The notes beneath the pieces were generated by a model, which saw only the letters and a list, made by a program, of their open reading frames with translations, searched no databases and was not told the DNA's origin. From NCBI RefSeq assembly GCF_030758345.1, contig NZ_JAVAMO010000017.1:51660-115659 (forward strand): DNA of 64,000 nt, in the 5' to 3' direction. The translations under genes were made by a program, and so were the position numbers. How positions within the stretch are numbered: position 1 is the first letter of the stretch; each line of letters begins with the position of its first letter. This document shows, piece after piece, positions 26,607 to 35,433 of this stretch. Origin of the DNA: Ruegeria discodermiae (GTDB taxonomy: Bacteria > Pseudomonadota > Alphaproteobacteria > Rhodobacterales > Rhodobacteraceae).

Positions 26607-28399
26607 TGGATGGCTCAAAATTGGACGGCAAAACCGTCGCGGAACATATCGTTGATTTCCTTGAACGCCGCGAGGTGCAGCATGTGTTCGGCCTGTGCGG
26701 CCACACCAATATCGCTGTGCTTGCCGCTTTGGCCGACAGCCCGATCGACTTCGTCACCGTCCGCCACGAACAAATCGCCAGCCACGCAGCCGATGCCTAT
26801 GCACGCGTGCAGGGCAGGGCGTCGGTGGTGCTGTCGCACCTATCTCCCGGGTTGACGAATTGCGCCACCGGCGTCGCCAACGCAGCGCTCGATTGCATTC
26901 CGATGGTGGTGATCGCGGGCGACGTCCCGACGCACTACTATGGCAAGCACCCCCATCAGGAGGTCAATCTGCATGCGGATGCTGCCCAGTGGGAAATCTA
27001 TCGTCCCTTCGTAAAACGGGCTTGGCGCGTGGACCGTGCCGACCTGATGGCGGACATACTTGAAAAGGCATTCCACCTGGCCGAAAACGGGCAGCCCGGA
27101 CCGGTGTTGGTCAATGTGCCAATGGACATATTCTCGGAGGTGATCCCTGCCGATACGTTCGAGCGGGTAGCCCAGAATACGAAGGTCTTGAAAAAACCAT
27201 CGATCGACGACGACACTGCGCGCGAAATCGTTGAGACGCTGGCCGACGCGAAAAACGCGGTGGCCTATGTGGGTGGCGGCATTCTGTTAGCGCAGGCCTC
27301 TGAAGAGCTGGCGAGCTTTGTTGAGCATATGGGCCTTCCGGTTGCCCACAGCCTCATGGGCAAGGGCGCGCTGCGCGACGACCATCCGCTTGTTATGGGT
27401 ATGACAGGCTTCTGGGGGACATCACTGGTCAATCAGTCCTGTCTGAATGCGGACACTATTTTTGCGATTGGTACCCGCTTCAAGGAGGCCGATTGTTCCA
27501 GCTGGTACCCGGGCTACACCTTCAACATCGGCGGTATGGATGACAGCACAAAGGTGATCCATATCGACATCGAGTCACAGGAGATCGGGCGCAATTACCC
27601 GACCAAGATTGGCGTGGTGGCAGATGCCAAAGCCGCGTTGCGAGTCCTGGTCCGCGTGGCGAAAGAGATGTATCCGGACGGCTTTGATCGCGCAGCAAAA
27701 AGGGCCGAAATCGCGGACTTCCGGGCAAGCTACAAGAAAAGCAACCGCGAGATGGCGGAAAGTGTGGCCTTTCCGATGATGCCCGAGCGCATTCTTGCGG
27801 ACACCCGCAAAGCGCTGCCCGATGACGCTATCATCACCACCGATGTGGGCTGGAACAAGAACGGTGTTGGTCAACAGTTCGACATTCTGACGCCCGGATC
27901 AATCCTAACCCCCGGCGGTTTTGCCACCATGGGGTTCGGCCCCCCCGGTGCGATCGGCGCGAAACTCGCGGCGCCCGAACGTGTGGTCATCAGCCTCGTC
28001 GGCGATGGCGGGTTCGGACAGAATCCATCGATGCTTGCCACCGCCGTGGAGCTTGATCTGGGCATCATCTGGCTGGTGATGAACAACAACGCGTTCGGCA
28101 CCATCGCTGGCCTTCAAAAGGCGCATTATGGGCTGACCTATGGAACCACCTTTCCCGGCACGGCGGAGGCGCCTACCAACGGTCCAGGCTATGCCGAGAT
28201 CGCGCGGGCATATGGGGCTGAAGGCGTCCGGGTCAGCTCTGCAGATGACCTGCTTCCCGCGCTTGAAGCCGCGATCGCAAGCGGAAAGCCCACCGTTCTT
28301 GATGTCCCGATGATCAACAACCCGACGCCTACGACGGGTCACTGGAATATCCTTGATATCTATTCACCCGACAAGGATGTCAGCCACGTCTCGACCTAA
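26606..28399 (+). CDS. Thiamine-diphosphate-dependent enzyme, acetolactate-synthase family
   Basis: A 597-residue enzyme with the three-domain ThDP layout. The N-terminal domain has the catalytic Glu55 in VRHEQIASHAADAYAR. A central FAD-like/transhydrogenase fold covers about residues 200-340. The C-terminal domain carries the ThDP motif GDGGFGQNPS near residue 466 with the paired NNNAFGTI. It is not Xsc: the N-terminal sequence differs from that family as I know it. Such enzymes decarboxylate or ligate 2-oxo acids, and IolD of the inositol pathway hydrolyses a cyclic dione with the same scaffold. Overlap with the acylating dehydrogenase gene suggests the two act in sequence. A 2-oxo-acid decarboxylase or ring-opening hydrolase is most likely. 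Confidence 0.85.
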   Translation: MDGSKLDGKTVAEHIVDFLERREVQHVFGLCGHTNIAVLAALADSPIDFVTVRHEQIASHAADAYARVQGRASVVLSHLSPGLTNCATGVANAALDCIPMVVIAGDVPTHYYGKHPHQEVNLHADAAQWEIYRPFVKRAWRVDRADLMADILEKAFHLAENGQPGPVLVNVPMDIFSEVIPADTFERVAQNTKVLKKPSIDDDTAREIVETLADAKNAVAYVGGGILLAQASEELASFVEHMGLPVAHSLMGKGALRDDHPLVMGMTGFWGTSLVNQSCLNADTIFAIGTRFKEADCSSWYPGYTFNIGGMDDSTKVIHIDIESQEIGRNYPTKIGVVADAKAALRVLVRVAKEMYPDGFDRAAKRAEIADFRASYKKSNREMAESVAFPMMPERILADTRKALPDDAIITTDVGWNKNGVGQQFDILTPGSILTPGGFATMGFGPPGAIGAKLAAPERVVISLVGDGGFGQNPSMLATAVELDLGIIWLVMNNNAFGTIAGLQKAHYGLTYGTTFPGTAEAPTNGPGYAEIARAYGAEGVRVSSADDLLPALEAAIASGKPTVLDVPMINNPTPTTGHWNILDIYSPDKDVSHVST

Positions 28400-28471
28400 G
28401 AGCCTGTGCATCTCAGAGCAGACATTCTGCGATTGGATGCACCCAGCAAACACCTTCTGGAAGGTTCCGCC

Positions 28472-28879
28472 ATGTACACGAACATCCTGATCCCCATCGC
28501 ACTGGACCATGAATATGATGTGCAACGGACCATAGAGACTGCGCGGCGGCTGATGGCAAAGCCCGGTAAGATCACTCTCGTCGCGGTGCTTGAAAATGTC
28601 CCTGCTTATGTCGCCGAATACGCGACCGTGAAACCCGCCGACCATGTCCGGGCGGAGATCGAGCAGCGCCTTCGTGCTTTGGCAACGGGCCAGAACCACA
28701 TCGATGCCGCCGTGCTGTCGGGCAAACCTGGGGTCACGATCCCCGATCTGGCGGCAGAAACCAGCGCCGACCTGATCGTCATCAATTCCCACAGGCCTGG
28801 TGTCGAGGATTACTTTCTTGGCTCCACGGCTTCTCGTGTGGTTCGTCGCGCGCCGTGTTCGGTGCTGGTTCTGAGGTAA
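28472..28879 (+). CDS. Universal stress protein, UspA family
   Basis: A 135-residue single-domain UspA protein. It begins with MYTNILIPIALD, contains ITLVAVLENVP, and ends with the ATP-binding pattern DLIVINSHRPGVEDYFLGSTASRVVRRAPCSVLVLR, in which the G-x-x-x-x-G-S/T loop is largely kept (the first Gly position is shifted to HRPG). The ATG at 28472 fits the family start; a longer frame upstream is not conserved in character. It sits 72 bp after the ThDP gene and is probably the last gene of that operon. UspA proteins often accompany TRAP systems, where some regulate uptake, so a regulatory link to this cluster is plausible. Confidence 0.87.
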   Translation: MYTNILIPIALDHEYDVQRTIETARRLMAKPGKITLVAVLENVPAYVAEYATVKPADHVRAEIEQRLRALATGQNHIDAAVLSGKPGVTIPDLAAETSADLIVINSHRPGVEDYFLGSTASRVVRRAPCSVLVLR

Positions 28880-29263
28880 GTTGCGGCATCGGGAAACCTC
28901 GGAGGTGCATTGACTGCTCGGTGTTTGCGCTTCCAGGACGCGTGGTCCCGACCGAGCCGCCTTCGAGCACTCACACCTGAAAGCCAGAAAAAACAAATAC
29001 TAAGCCAAGTTCTCTACCTTGCTGAGGTCAGGAGGATTTGTGGTCATTCTTTCTGCCATGGACGTGACTTACAGCCACCATGAATAAGTATGCCATATCA
29101 ATATACAAATCACATAGCTGTTAACAGTGGTACCTTAACGACATCGCAATGTGTTCAGGACCCCAGCACATCTGGTGGAAGCGGTGTCGGGGTTGATCGA
29201 CGAAACGCAGCGTGTCGCAGGTTAAGAAAGACCTGCTGCCGAGGAACAAAAACTGGAGGAAAT
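28880..29263. other. Intergenic, promoter region of the sugar ABC operon
   Basis: No gene is supported in this stretch of nearly 400 bp. It separates the first catabolic cluster from the sugar cluster and holds the candidate SorC-type site at 29081. An ORF running through it has no family features; the real gene begins at 29264 behind a good ribosome site. Confidence 0.5.
29081..29116. promoter_or_regulatory. Putative SorC-family operator before ABC operon
   Basis: TGAATAAGTATGCCATAT at 29081-29098, followed by CACATA at 29111, is nearly repeated at 39030-39060 upstream of the SorC regulator (TGAATAACTATGCCAGAT then CACATA). The first 18 bp match at 16 positions. The site lies about 150-180 bp before the binding-protein start. 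Confidence 0.5.
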
Positions 29264-30313
29264 ATGTCCCTATTCCAGACATTTACCCGTAGAGCCGTCC
29301 TTATGTCTGTAGCTGCTATTGCGTTGACCGCAGGCACGGCACAGGCAGGCGACGTCAAGATCGGATTTCTGCTGAAGACGATGCAGGAGGAACGCTACAA
29401 ACGAGACCGCGCAGCGTTTACTGCCAAGGCCGAGGAGCTTGGCGCAGAGGTCATCTTCGACTCTGCAAACAATGATGAACTCACGCAACTTGCCAAGTTC
29501 GAGAACATGCTTGCAAAAGGGGCGACCGTCATCGTTCTGCAGCCGGTGAATACCGGTACTGCCGGCAGCATGGTCAGCATGGCCAACAGTGAGGGCGTCC
29601 GCGTCGTGGGCTACGACTCCATGCTTGTGGATGGTCCGCTGGACGCGATGGTCATGCAAGACAGCTGGGCGGTGGGTCGCCTGCAGGGCGAAGCCATGGT
29701 CGATTGGTTGAAGGACAAGAATGGCGACGTCACGGGAAAGATCGCCTTGATCCAAGGTCAACCGGGAGATTCAAACGCCATCGCGATGAGCAGCGGAGTG
29801 CTGGAAATTGTCGAAGCCAACCCGGGTTTGGAATTGGTGACCAATCAGGCGCACGAAGGCTGGTCTTCTGAAAAAGCAATGGCCACTGCAGAGAACACTC
29901 TGACGTCGAACAGCAACGGCATCGATGCATTCATTGCCAACAACAGCGGGATGGCGCGTGGCGTGATTGCGGCGCTCGAAGCGCAGGGGCTAGCATCTGC
30001 GGACAAGGTGTTTGTCGCGGGATCTGATGCTGACTTAGCGAATATCCAATACGTGGCGCAGGGCAAACAGGCGGTTGAAATCTGGAAACAGATCGACCCG
30101 CTTGCCGAAACTGCCGCCGCAGTGGCCGTTGCACTGGCCAACGCTCCCGATGGCGACCCGGCTGATCTCGTCAAGGTCGATAAGGTGATCAACAATGGCT
30201 ATGCCGACGTGCCGACGATCGTGACACCGATCACCTTGGTGACGCAGGACAATATCGACGACACGATCATCGCCGGCGGCTTCTACTCCAAGGAAGAAGT
30301 CTACGGGAACTGA
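29264..30313 (+). CDS. Sugar ABC transporter substrate-binding protein, XylF type
   Basis: A 349-residue periplasmic protein of the xylose/ribose type. The signal peptide ends near TAGTAQAG (about residue 28). The mature part has the hinge-fold patterns VKIGFLLKTMQEERYKRDRAAF, VIVLQPVNTGTAGSMV, VVGYDSM, DAMVMQDSWAVGRLQGEAM, and DAFIANNSGMARGVIAAL. The VVGYDSM and NN-SG segments are typical of D-xylose-binding proteins. ATG 29264 has CTGGAGGAAAT just upstream. The neighbouring glucoside genes suggest the ligand is an alpha-glucoside or its parts rather than xylose. A close paralogue is encoded at 33268. Confidence 0.9.
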   Translation: MSLFQTFTRRAVLMSVAAIALTAGTAQAGDVKIGFLLKTMQEERYKRDRAAFTAKAEELGAEVIFDSANNDELTQLAKFENMLAKGATVIVLQPVNTGTAGSMVSMANSEGVRVVGYDSMLVDGPLDAMVMQDSWAVGRLQGEAMVDWLKDKNGDVTGKIALIQGQPGDSNAIAMSSGVLEIVEANPGLELVTNQAHEGWSSEKAMATAENTLTSNSNGIDAFIANNSGMARGVIAALEAQGLASADKVFVAGSDADLANIQYVAQGKQAVEIWKQIDPLAETAAAVAVALANAPDGDPADLVKVDKVINNGYADVPTIVTPITLVTQDNIDDTIIAGGFYSKEEVYGN

Positions 30314-30331
30314 TCCTGCGGATGACTTTCT

Positions 30332-30401
30332 GAAGGAGGGCGTATCGCCATTCAGCCTCCAAGCGTACTTCTCCCCGCGCGGTTGCGTGGTGCCCTCCTT
30401 C
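30332..30401. terminator. Hairpin between binding-protein and ATPase genes
   Basis: GAAGGAGGGC at 30332-30341 pairs perfectly with GCCCTCCTTC at 30392-30401 over a 50-nt loop. No T-run follows. In ABC operons such structures often protect the abundant binding-protein mRNA and reduce read-through, which would fit here. Confidence 0.5.
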
Positions 30402-30480
30402 CTTTGTTCGCTCTGTGACAGCCGGTTTTAGAAGCCGCGGTCACAGCAAGGATAACAACCTGAAACTGATGGGAAAAAAC

Positions 30481-32013
30481 ATGTCTGAAGTCGTCCTGAA
30501 AATGCAGGGTATCATCAAAGATTTTCCCGGAGTTCGCGCCCTGAACAATGTCAATTTCGAAGCCCGCTCGGGCGAGCTTCTGGCGTTAATGGGAGAAAAC
30601 GGAGCGGGCAAATCCACGTTGATGAAAGTGCTCAGCGGGGTTTGGCCCTATCCGACCTACGAAGGCGATATCTTTCTGCGCGGCGAAAAAGTTCGGTTTG
30701 CGAATACGAAAGAGGCCGAGGCTGCCGGCATTGGCATCATCTATCAGGAGCTCAACCTGATCCCGGGCCTATCGGTTGCCGAAAACATCTTTCTGGATCG
30801 TCAGTTCACCGATGCCAAGGGCAGGATTAATTGGAACCAGACCTTTGCCGAAACACAGAAGCTGTTGACCGAACTGGGTATCAACGACATCGGCCCGACA
30901 GATCTGGTTCAGAACATCACTGTGGGCAAACAGCAGATGGTCGAGATTGCCAAAGCTCTGTCGCTCAAGGCAGAAATACTGGTGCTGGACGAACCAACAT
31001 CGGCGCTGACGGATAAGGAGGTCAAGGATCTATTCCGTATCATCCGGAAGCTGAAAGCCGACGGTGTCTGCATGTGCTACATCTCGCACAAGATGGAAGA
31101 AATAGAGCAGATCGCCGACCGGATTGCGGTTTTGCGCGATGGTCAGACGATTGGCGAAGTCACTCCGATCGCGGATATCACGCTGGATCAGATTATCGCC
31201 CGAATGGTTGGGCGGGACATTAAGGATATGTTCCCCAAGGTCGATTTCACTCCGGGTGAAGTGACCCTGGAGGTCGACAATCTGTCCGTTACAAACCCCG
31301 ACCTGCCTGGCAGCTATCTGGTCAAGAACGCCAGCTTCGTTGCCCGCAAAGGCGAGATTTTGGGCATCTCCGGCCTAATGGGCGCAGGCCGGACCGAACT
31401 GGTTGGCGGGGTATTCGGTGCCTATCCGGATCAGACCACTGGTGATGTGAAACTGAACGGGAAAGAGCTGGACATCAAATCTCCAAAGGACGCAATCGAT
31501 GCTGGCATTGCGCTGCTGACCGAGGACCGAAAGGCACTGGGTCTATTTCTCGACAAGTCCATCTCCTTCAACACGACAATTTCCTCGCTTGAGACGATCA
31601 GTTCAAAGGTTCTTGGCATTATCAACACCCAGCAGGAACGCAAAGTCGTCAAGGAATATGTCGATCAGCTAGGCGTCAAAACACCATCGATTGACACAGT
31701 GATAGGTACGCTCAGCGGCGGTAACCAGCAGAAGGTCATTCTGGGTAAGTGGCTGAACTCGCGCCCTGATGTGTTCATTCTGGATGAACCCACACGCGGG
31801 ATCGATATCGGCGCCAAGGTCGAGATTTACAAGCTGCTGAACGAACTGGTCCAGCAGGGTGTCACCGTCATCATGATTTCTTCGGAGCTGCCCGAGGTTT
31901 TGGGCATGTGCGATCGGATTCTGGTGATGTGCGAAGGCGAGATCGTGTCGAACTTTGAACGGGACGACGCGAAGAAAGAAGCAATCATGGCGTATGCCAC
32001 CGGCAGCGCATAA
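30481..32013 (+). CDS. Sugar ABC transporter ATP-binding protein, XylG type
   Basis: A 510-residue double ATPase of the sugar-import class. First domain: Walker A GENGAGKSTLMK near residue 40, signature NITVGKQQMVEIAKAL (degenerate in place of LSGGQ), and Walker B ILVLDEPTSALTDKE. Second domain: a degenerate Walker A (GLMGAGRTELV), an intact signature LSGGNQQKVILGKWL, and DVFILDEPTRGIDIGAK. This pattern is normal for the family, where the first site does hydrolysis. It powers uptake by the permease that starts 12 bp downstream. Start 30481 is chosen by homology, with ATG 30469 an alternative. Confidence 0.93.
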   Translation: MSEVVLKMQGIIKDFPGVRALNNVNFEARSGELLALMGENGAGKSTLMKVLSGVWPYPTYEGDIFLRGEKVRFANTKEAEAAGIGIIYQELNLIPGLSVAENIFLDRQFTDAKGRINWNQTFAETQKLLTELGINDIGPTDLVQNITVGKQQMVEIAKALSLKAEILVLDEPTSALTDKEVKDLFRIIRKLKADGVCMCYISHKMEEIEQIADRIAVLRDGQTIGEVTPIADITLDQIIARMVGRDIKDMFPKVDFTPGEVTLEVDNLSVTNPDLPGSYLVKNASFVARKGEILGISGLMGAGRTELVGGVFGAYPDQTTGDVKLNGKELDIKSPKDAIDAGIALLTEDRKALGLFLDKSISFNTTISSLETISSKVLGIINTQQERKVVKEYVDQLGVKTPSIDTVIGTLSGGNQQKVILGKWLNSRPDVFILDEPTRGIDIGAKVEIYKLLNELVQQGVTVIMISSELPEVLGMCDRILVMCEGEIVSNFERDDAKKEAIMAYATGSA

Positions 32014-32025
32014 GGGAGGAAGCAA

Positions 32026-33186
32026 ATGAGTGCTGACAGCAACGTTGCAGGTGTTGGCGTCAATGGCGCCAAGGAAAACCACCTGATAAACTTCATAAAG
32101 GACAACGCGACTCTAATTGCGTTGATCGTGCTTGTCGTTGGGCTCAGCTTTGCCGACGACGCGTTTTTCACCGCGCGGAACCTTAGCAACCTGTCACGTC
32201 AGGTTACCATCATCGGGATCATTGCCGTAGGCATGACCATGGTCATCCTGATTGCCGGTATTGATTTATCTGTTGGCTCTGTCGTCGGGTTATCAGCGGT
32301 CGTCTGCACGCTCATGATGCAATGGGGCGTGCCGACAATATTGGCGGTACCTGCAACCCTTCTGATCGTAGGTGTCGGAATAGGTCTGTGGAATGGGTTC
32401 TGGATAGCCAAGTTCAACATACCACCATTCATCATAACCCTTGGAATGCTGACCATCGCACGCGGATTGGCACTGACCCTGACCAACGGTAGTTCTGTAC
32501 CAGTAACGAGTAATGTGTTCCCATTGATTGGTGGTGCTTATATCCCGCCGATGTTGTCCAGTATCGTGCTGATCGCCTGTGCCGCGCTCGCAGTTTATTC
32601 GATCTTCCGGGACGTTCAGCAAAGCAAGGCGCATGGCGTCGAAGTGAATATGCAGGAACTGCTGGTCAACGGGGCCGTGATGATTGGTGGCTTTGCTTTA
32701 GCCTTCCACGTGTTCACCAGCTACAAAGGGATCCCCGTTCCTGTTGCGATCTTTGCAGTCATTGCGTTTGCCGGGATCTATACGCTGAACAGCACCCGCT
32801 TTGGTCGTCGCCTTTATGCGCTTGGCGGCAACGAGGATGCAGCACGCCTGTCCGGCATCAACGTCGTCCGCACCAAGATGATTGTTTATACGGTCATTTC
32901 GGTTCTGTCGGCCCTGGCCGGTATCATCCTGGCCTCGCGTCTGAACGGTGCCTCGCCCAACCTTGGAACCATGTTCGAGCTCGACGCGATTGCGGCGGTT
33001 GTTATCGGCGGCACCAGCCTGGCCGGTGGCTCGGGCAAGGTGAGCGGAACCATTATCGGTGCCCTGTTGATCGGCGTCCTGAACAACGGCATGAGCCTGT
33101 TGGGGGTGGTCACGTTCTATCAGTTGATCATCAAGGGCCTGATCATCATCCTCGCCGTCTGGTTCGACGTGATGCAGAAAAAATGA
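32026..33186 (+). CDS. Sugar ABC transporter permease, XylH type
   Basis: A 386-residue inner-membrane permease with about ten hydrophobic helices. The conserved family stretches are VTIIGIIAVGMTMVILIAGIDLSVGSVVGLSAV, FIITLGMLTIARGLALTLTNG, and, at the ATPase-contact loop, ALGGNEDAARLSGINVVRTKMIVY. It ends TFYQLIIKGLIIILAVWFDV as expected. A GGGAGG ribosome site precedes the ATG. It forms the channel for the sugar delivered by the XylF-type protein. Length is complete. Confidence 0.93.
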   Translation: MSADSNVAGVGVNGAKENHLINFIKDNATLIALIVLVVGLSFADDAFFTARNLSNLSRQVTIIGIIAVGMTMVILIAGIDLSVGSVVGLSAVVCTLMMQWGVPTILAVPATLLIVGVGIGLWNGFWIAKFNIPPFIITLGMLTIARGLALTLTNGSSVPVTSNVFPLIGGAYIPPMLSSIVLIACAALAVYSIFRDVQQSKAHGVEVNMQELLVNGAVMIGGFALAFHVFTSYKGIPVPVAIFAVIAFAGIYTLNSTRFGRRLYALGGNEDAARLSGINVVRTKMIVYTVISVLSALAGIILASRLNGASPNLGTMFELDAIAAVVIGGTSLAGGSGKVSGTIIGALLIGVLNNGMSLLGVVTFYQLIIKGLIIILAVWFDVMQKK

Positions 33187-33197
33187 TGCTGCAGGTA

Positions 33198-33224
33198 TGC
33201 CCCCGGTCATACGCACCGGGGGCA
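33198..33224. terminator. Strong hairpin after permease gene
   Basis: TGCCCCCGGT and ACCGGGGGCA form a perfect 10-bp GC-rich stem around a 7-nt loop, 12 bp after the permease stop. There is no T-tract, so it may be a partial terminator or an mRNA-stabilising structure before the second binding-protein gene. Confidence 0.6.
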
Positions 33225-33267
33225 ACGCAAATTCCCGAAACCTCAAATGACTGCTGGGAGGTGAGCT

Positions 33268-34335
33268 ATGGTACCGTCCATTTTAGCAACTTTACGCACA
33301 AACGGCCTCAGAGCTTTGGGTTTGGCCGGCCTTCTGTCGGCATCTTTTCCGCTAATCGCGGCAGCGCAGGACAACGTCAAGATCGGGTTCCTGCTAAAGA
33401 CCATGCAGGAAGCCAGATACCAGACAGACAAATCTCTGTTCATCGCGCGCGCGGAATCCCAAGGCGCCGACGTGATCTTCGACAGCAGCGGCAATGATCC
33501 ATTGCGTCAGTTGCAGCAGGTTGAGGAAATGCTGGATTTGGGGGTGGACGTTCTGGTTTTACAACCTGTCAACACTGCAACCGCTGGCGCCTTGGTTGAT
33601 CTGGCCCACGATCAAGGCGTTAAGGTCGTCGGTTACGATTCGATGCTGCAGGACGGACCACTTGACGTCATGGTCATGCAGGATAGCTGGGCCGTCGGAC
33701 AGCTACAGGCCGATGCAATGGTCGATTGGCTGAATGACACCCGCGGCGAGGTTAAGGGCCGCGTCGCCTTGATCCGGGGCCAACCTGGTGACGCCAATGC
33801 CGAAGCGTTGAGCAGCGGAGTACTAAAAGTTGTCGGGGAGCATCCCGGTCTCGAACTTGTTGCAGATCGCAGCCACGTGGAATGGTCTCCGGACATGGCC
33901 AGAGACACAGTCGAAAACCTTCTGGTCGAATATGATAACGACATTGATGCGTTTATTGCCAATAACAGCGGGCTTGCCTTCGGAGTGCTGGCGGCACTGT
34001 CGGATGAGGATCTGGCATCGGCGGATCAGGTCTTTGTTGCCGGTTCAGACGCGGATCTGAGAAATGTCCAAATGGTCGCCAGCGATGTGCAAGCGCTGGA
34101 AATCTGGAAACAAATCAAACCTCTGGCCTATGCGGCGGCCGACGTAGCCGTCAAGATAGCGCATGCTCCAGAGGCTGACGTCAGCGATCTGATCACCAAT
34201 TACAGTCTGATAGACAACGGATATGCCGAAATCCCGACGATCATCACTCCGGTATTTGCTGTGTCAAAGGATACGATTGATGCCACAGTTATCGAGGGCG
34301 GGTTCTATACCATTGAACAGGTCTATCCGGACTGA
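33268..34335 (+). CDS. Second XylF-type sugar-binding protein
   Basis: A 355-residue paralogue of the protein at 29264. It has its own signal peptide (ending PLIAAAQD near residue 33) and shares long blocks with the first copy: KIGFLLKTMQEARYQ, VLVLQPVNTATAGALV, VVGYDSMLQDGPLDVMVMQDSWAVGQLQ, DAFIANNSGLAFGVLAAL, and FVAGSDADLRNVQ. Divergence is concentrated on the surface and at the N-terminus. A GGGAGGTGA ribosome site precedes the ATG. Two binding proteins beside one ATPase and one permease suggests that the transporter accepts two ligands, or one ligand over two affinity ranges, though a recent-duplication origin is the simpler explanation. Confidence 0.9.
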   Translation: MVPSILATLRTNGLRALGLAGLLSASFPLIAAAQDNVKIGFLLKTMQEARYQTDKSLFIARAESQGADVIFDSSGNDPLRQLQQVEEMLDLGVDVLVLQPVNTATAGALVDLAHDQGVKVVGYDSMLQDGPLDVMVMQDSWAVGQLQADAMVDWLNDTRGEVKGRVALIRGQPGDANAEALSSGVLKVVGEHPGLELVADRSHVEWSPDMARDTVENLLVEYDNDIDAFIANNSGLAFGVLAALSDEDLASADQVFVAGSDADLRNVQMVASDVQALEIWKQIKPLAYAAADVAVKIAHAPEADVSDLITNYSLIDNGYAEIPTIITPVFAVSKDTIDATVIEGGFYTIEQVYPD

Positions 34336-34415
34336 AAGCTGATCGAGGTTTCTCGTGCAGGACTTCCTGCATGGAGACCGGTCAGTCCAAACAAGATTTC
34401 AAGCAAGGGCGCGCC

Positions 34416-35399
34416 ATGTATGATAAGATCAACGTTGCCGTACTCGGCCCGATCCCACGGGACAACATCACCAGCTATCAGGGTGAAAACTTCGAAAAGT
34501 TTGGCTGCGCGGTTTACACGGCGGTCTGCATGTCGTCACTGGCCGGGCCTGGATCGAAGATCAATGTCGTTAGCCATGTGCGTAAGTCGGACGTCAGCAA
34601 GGTCCGCAATCTGCTGTCGGATTTTCCGCATGTTGATGTGAGCCATGTGACGGGCGACGCCGATCAGGGTGCCGTGATCGATCTGGTCTATGTCGATCAG
34701 AATAGGCGCAATGAAACTCAGACCGGTTTCATGAACCCTATCCTACCCGATGATATCGAGCATCTAATGGAGTGCGATGCCTTCGTATTCGTTCCAATTA
34801 CCGATTTCGAAATCCCGCTTGAGACCGTGCGCTACATAAAGTCCAATAGTGACGGCTTGATCGTTTTCGACGCACATGGCCCCACCAACGGGTGTTCGGC
34901 GCATGGCGAGCGGTATCACAAGTTCTGGGTCGACCGGGACCGGTGGCTTCCTCATATAGATTTGCTAAAGATGAACCTGGAAGAGGCCCAATGCAGCTGG
35001 TTCAAAGGCGAATACCGTTCAGAAGAGTTGAACGCCATCAGCGAGTTGACCATGGACCAACTGCCCAAATTTGCCCGACATTGTCTGGATCGCGGAGTCA
35101 AGGCCCTCTACGTCACACTCGATCAGCATGGCTGCGCGGTCTATCACTTGGACGACAACGGCAAGATGCGCGAGCATCTGGTTAAACGGGTGCTGGTTGA
35201 GGATGTAGTTGACACCACCGGTTGTGGCGACAGCTTTGCCGGTGGGCTGGCCTTCGGCTATCTCAAGACCCGCGATTTTGTCAAAGCCTGCCAGTTCGGA
35301 AACTGCGCGGGCGCGCAGCGCTGCTCCAGCAGCGAACTGGACGTTTATAAGTCCTTGGACGAGACCGAACGTCAGATTGCCGAAACCTACGGCGACTGA
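34416..35399 (+). CDS. PfkB-family carbohydrate kinase
   Basis: A 327-residue kinase of the ribokinase/PfkB family. The C-terminal signature is clear: VVDTTGCGDSFAGGLAFGYL near residues 264-282, where the Asp of GCGDSFAGG is the catalytic base. The N-terminus (VAVLGPIPRDNITSYQGE) lacks the usual double-Gly substrate motif but follows with the mixed beta-sheet lid. It lies directly after the second binding-protein gene and before the GH65 gene. In context it most likely phosphorylates the non-glucose half released by phosphorolysis of the imported glucoside. ATG 34416 is chosen because homology begins there; only a weak ribosome site is seen. Confidence 0.85.
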   Translation: MYDKINVAVLGPIPRDNITSYQGENFEKFGCAVYTAVCMSSLAGPGSKINVVSHVRKSDVSKVRNLLSDFPHVDVSHVTGDADQGAVIDLVYVDQNRRNETQTGFMNPILPDDIEHLMECDAFVFVPITDFEIPLETVRYIKSNSDGLIVFDAHGPTNGCSAHGERYHKFWVDRDRWLPHIDLLKMNLEEAQCSWFKGEYRSEELNAISELTMDQLPKFARHCLDRGVKALYVTLDQHGCAVYHLDDNGKMREHLVKRVLVEDVVDTTGCGDSFAGGLAFGYLKTRDFVKACQFGNCAGAQRCSSSELDVYKSLDETERQIAETYGD

Positions 35400-35433
35400 A
35401 TTATCCGAAATATCACCCGAATGGAGCCCTGAC

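Noticed and set aside
26606..28399. Sulfoacetaldehyde acetyltransferase (Xsc)
   Set aside because: The neighbouring acylating dehydrogenase suggested sulfonate metabolism, but the N-terminal motifs do not match Xsc as I know it, and no phosphotransacetylase, sulfite exporter or sulfonate gene is near.
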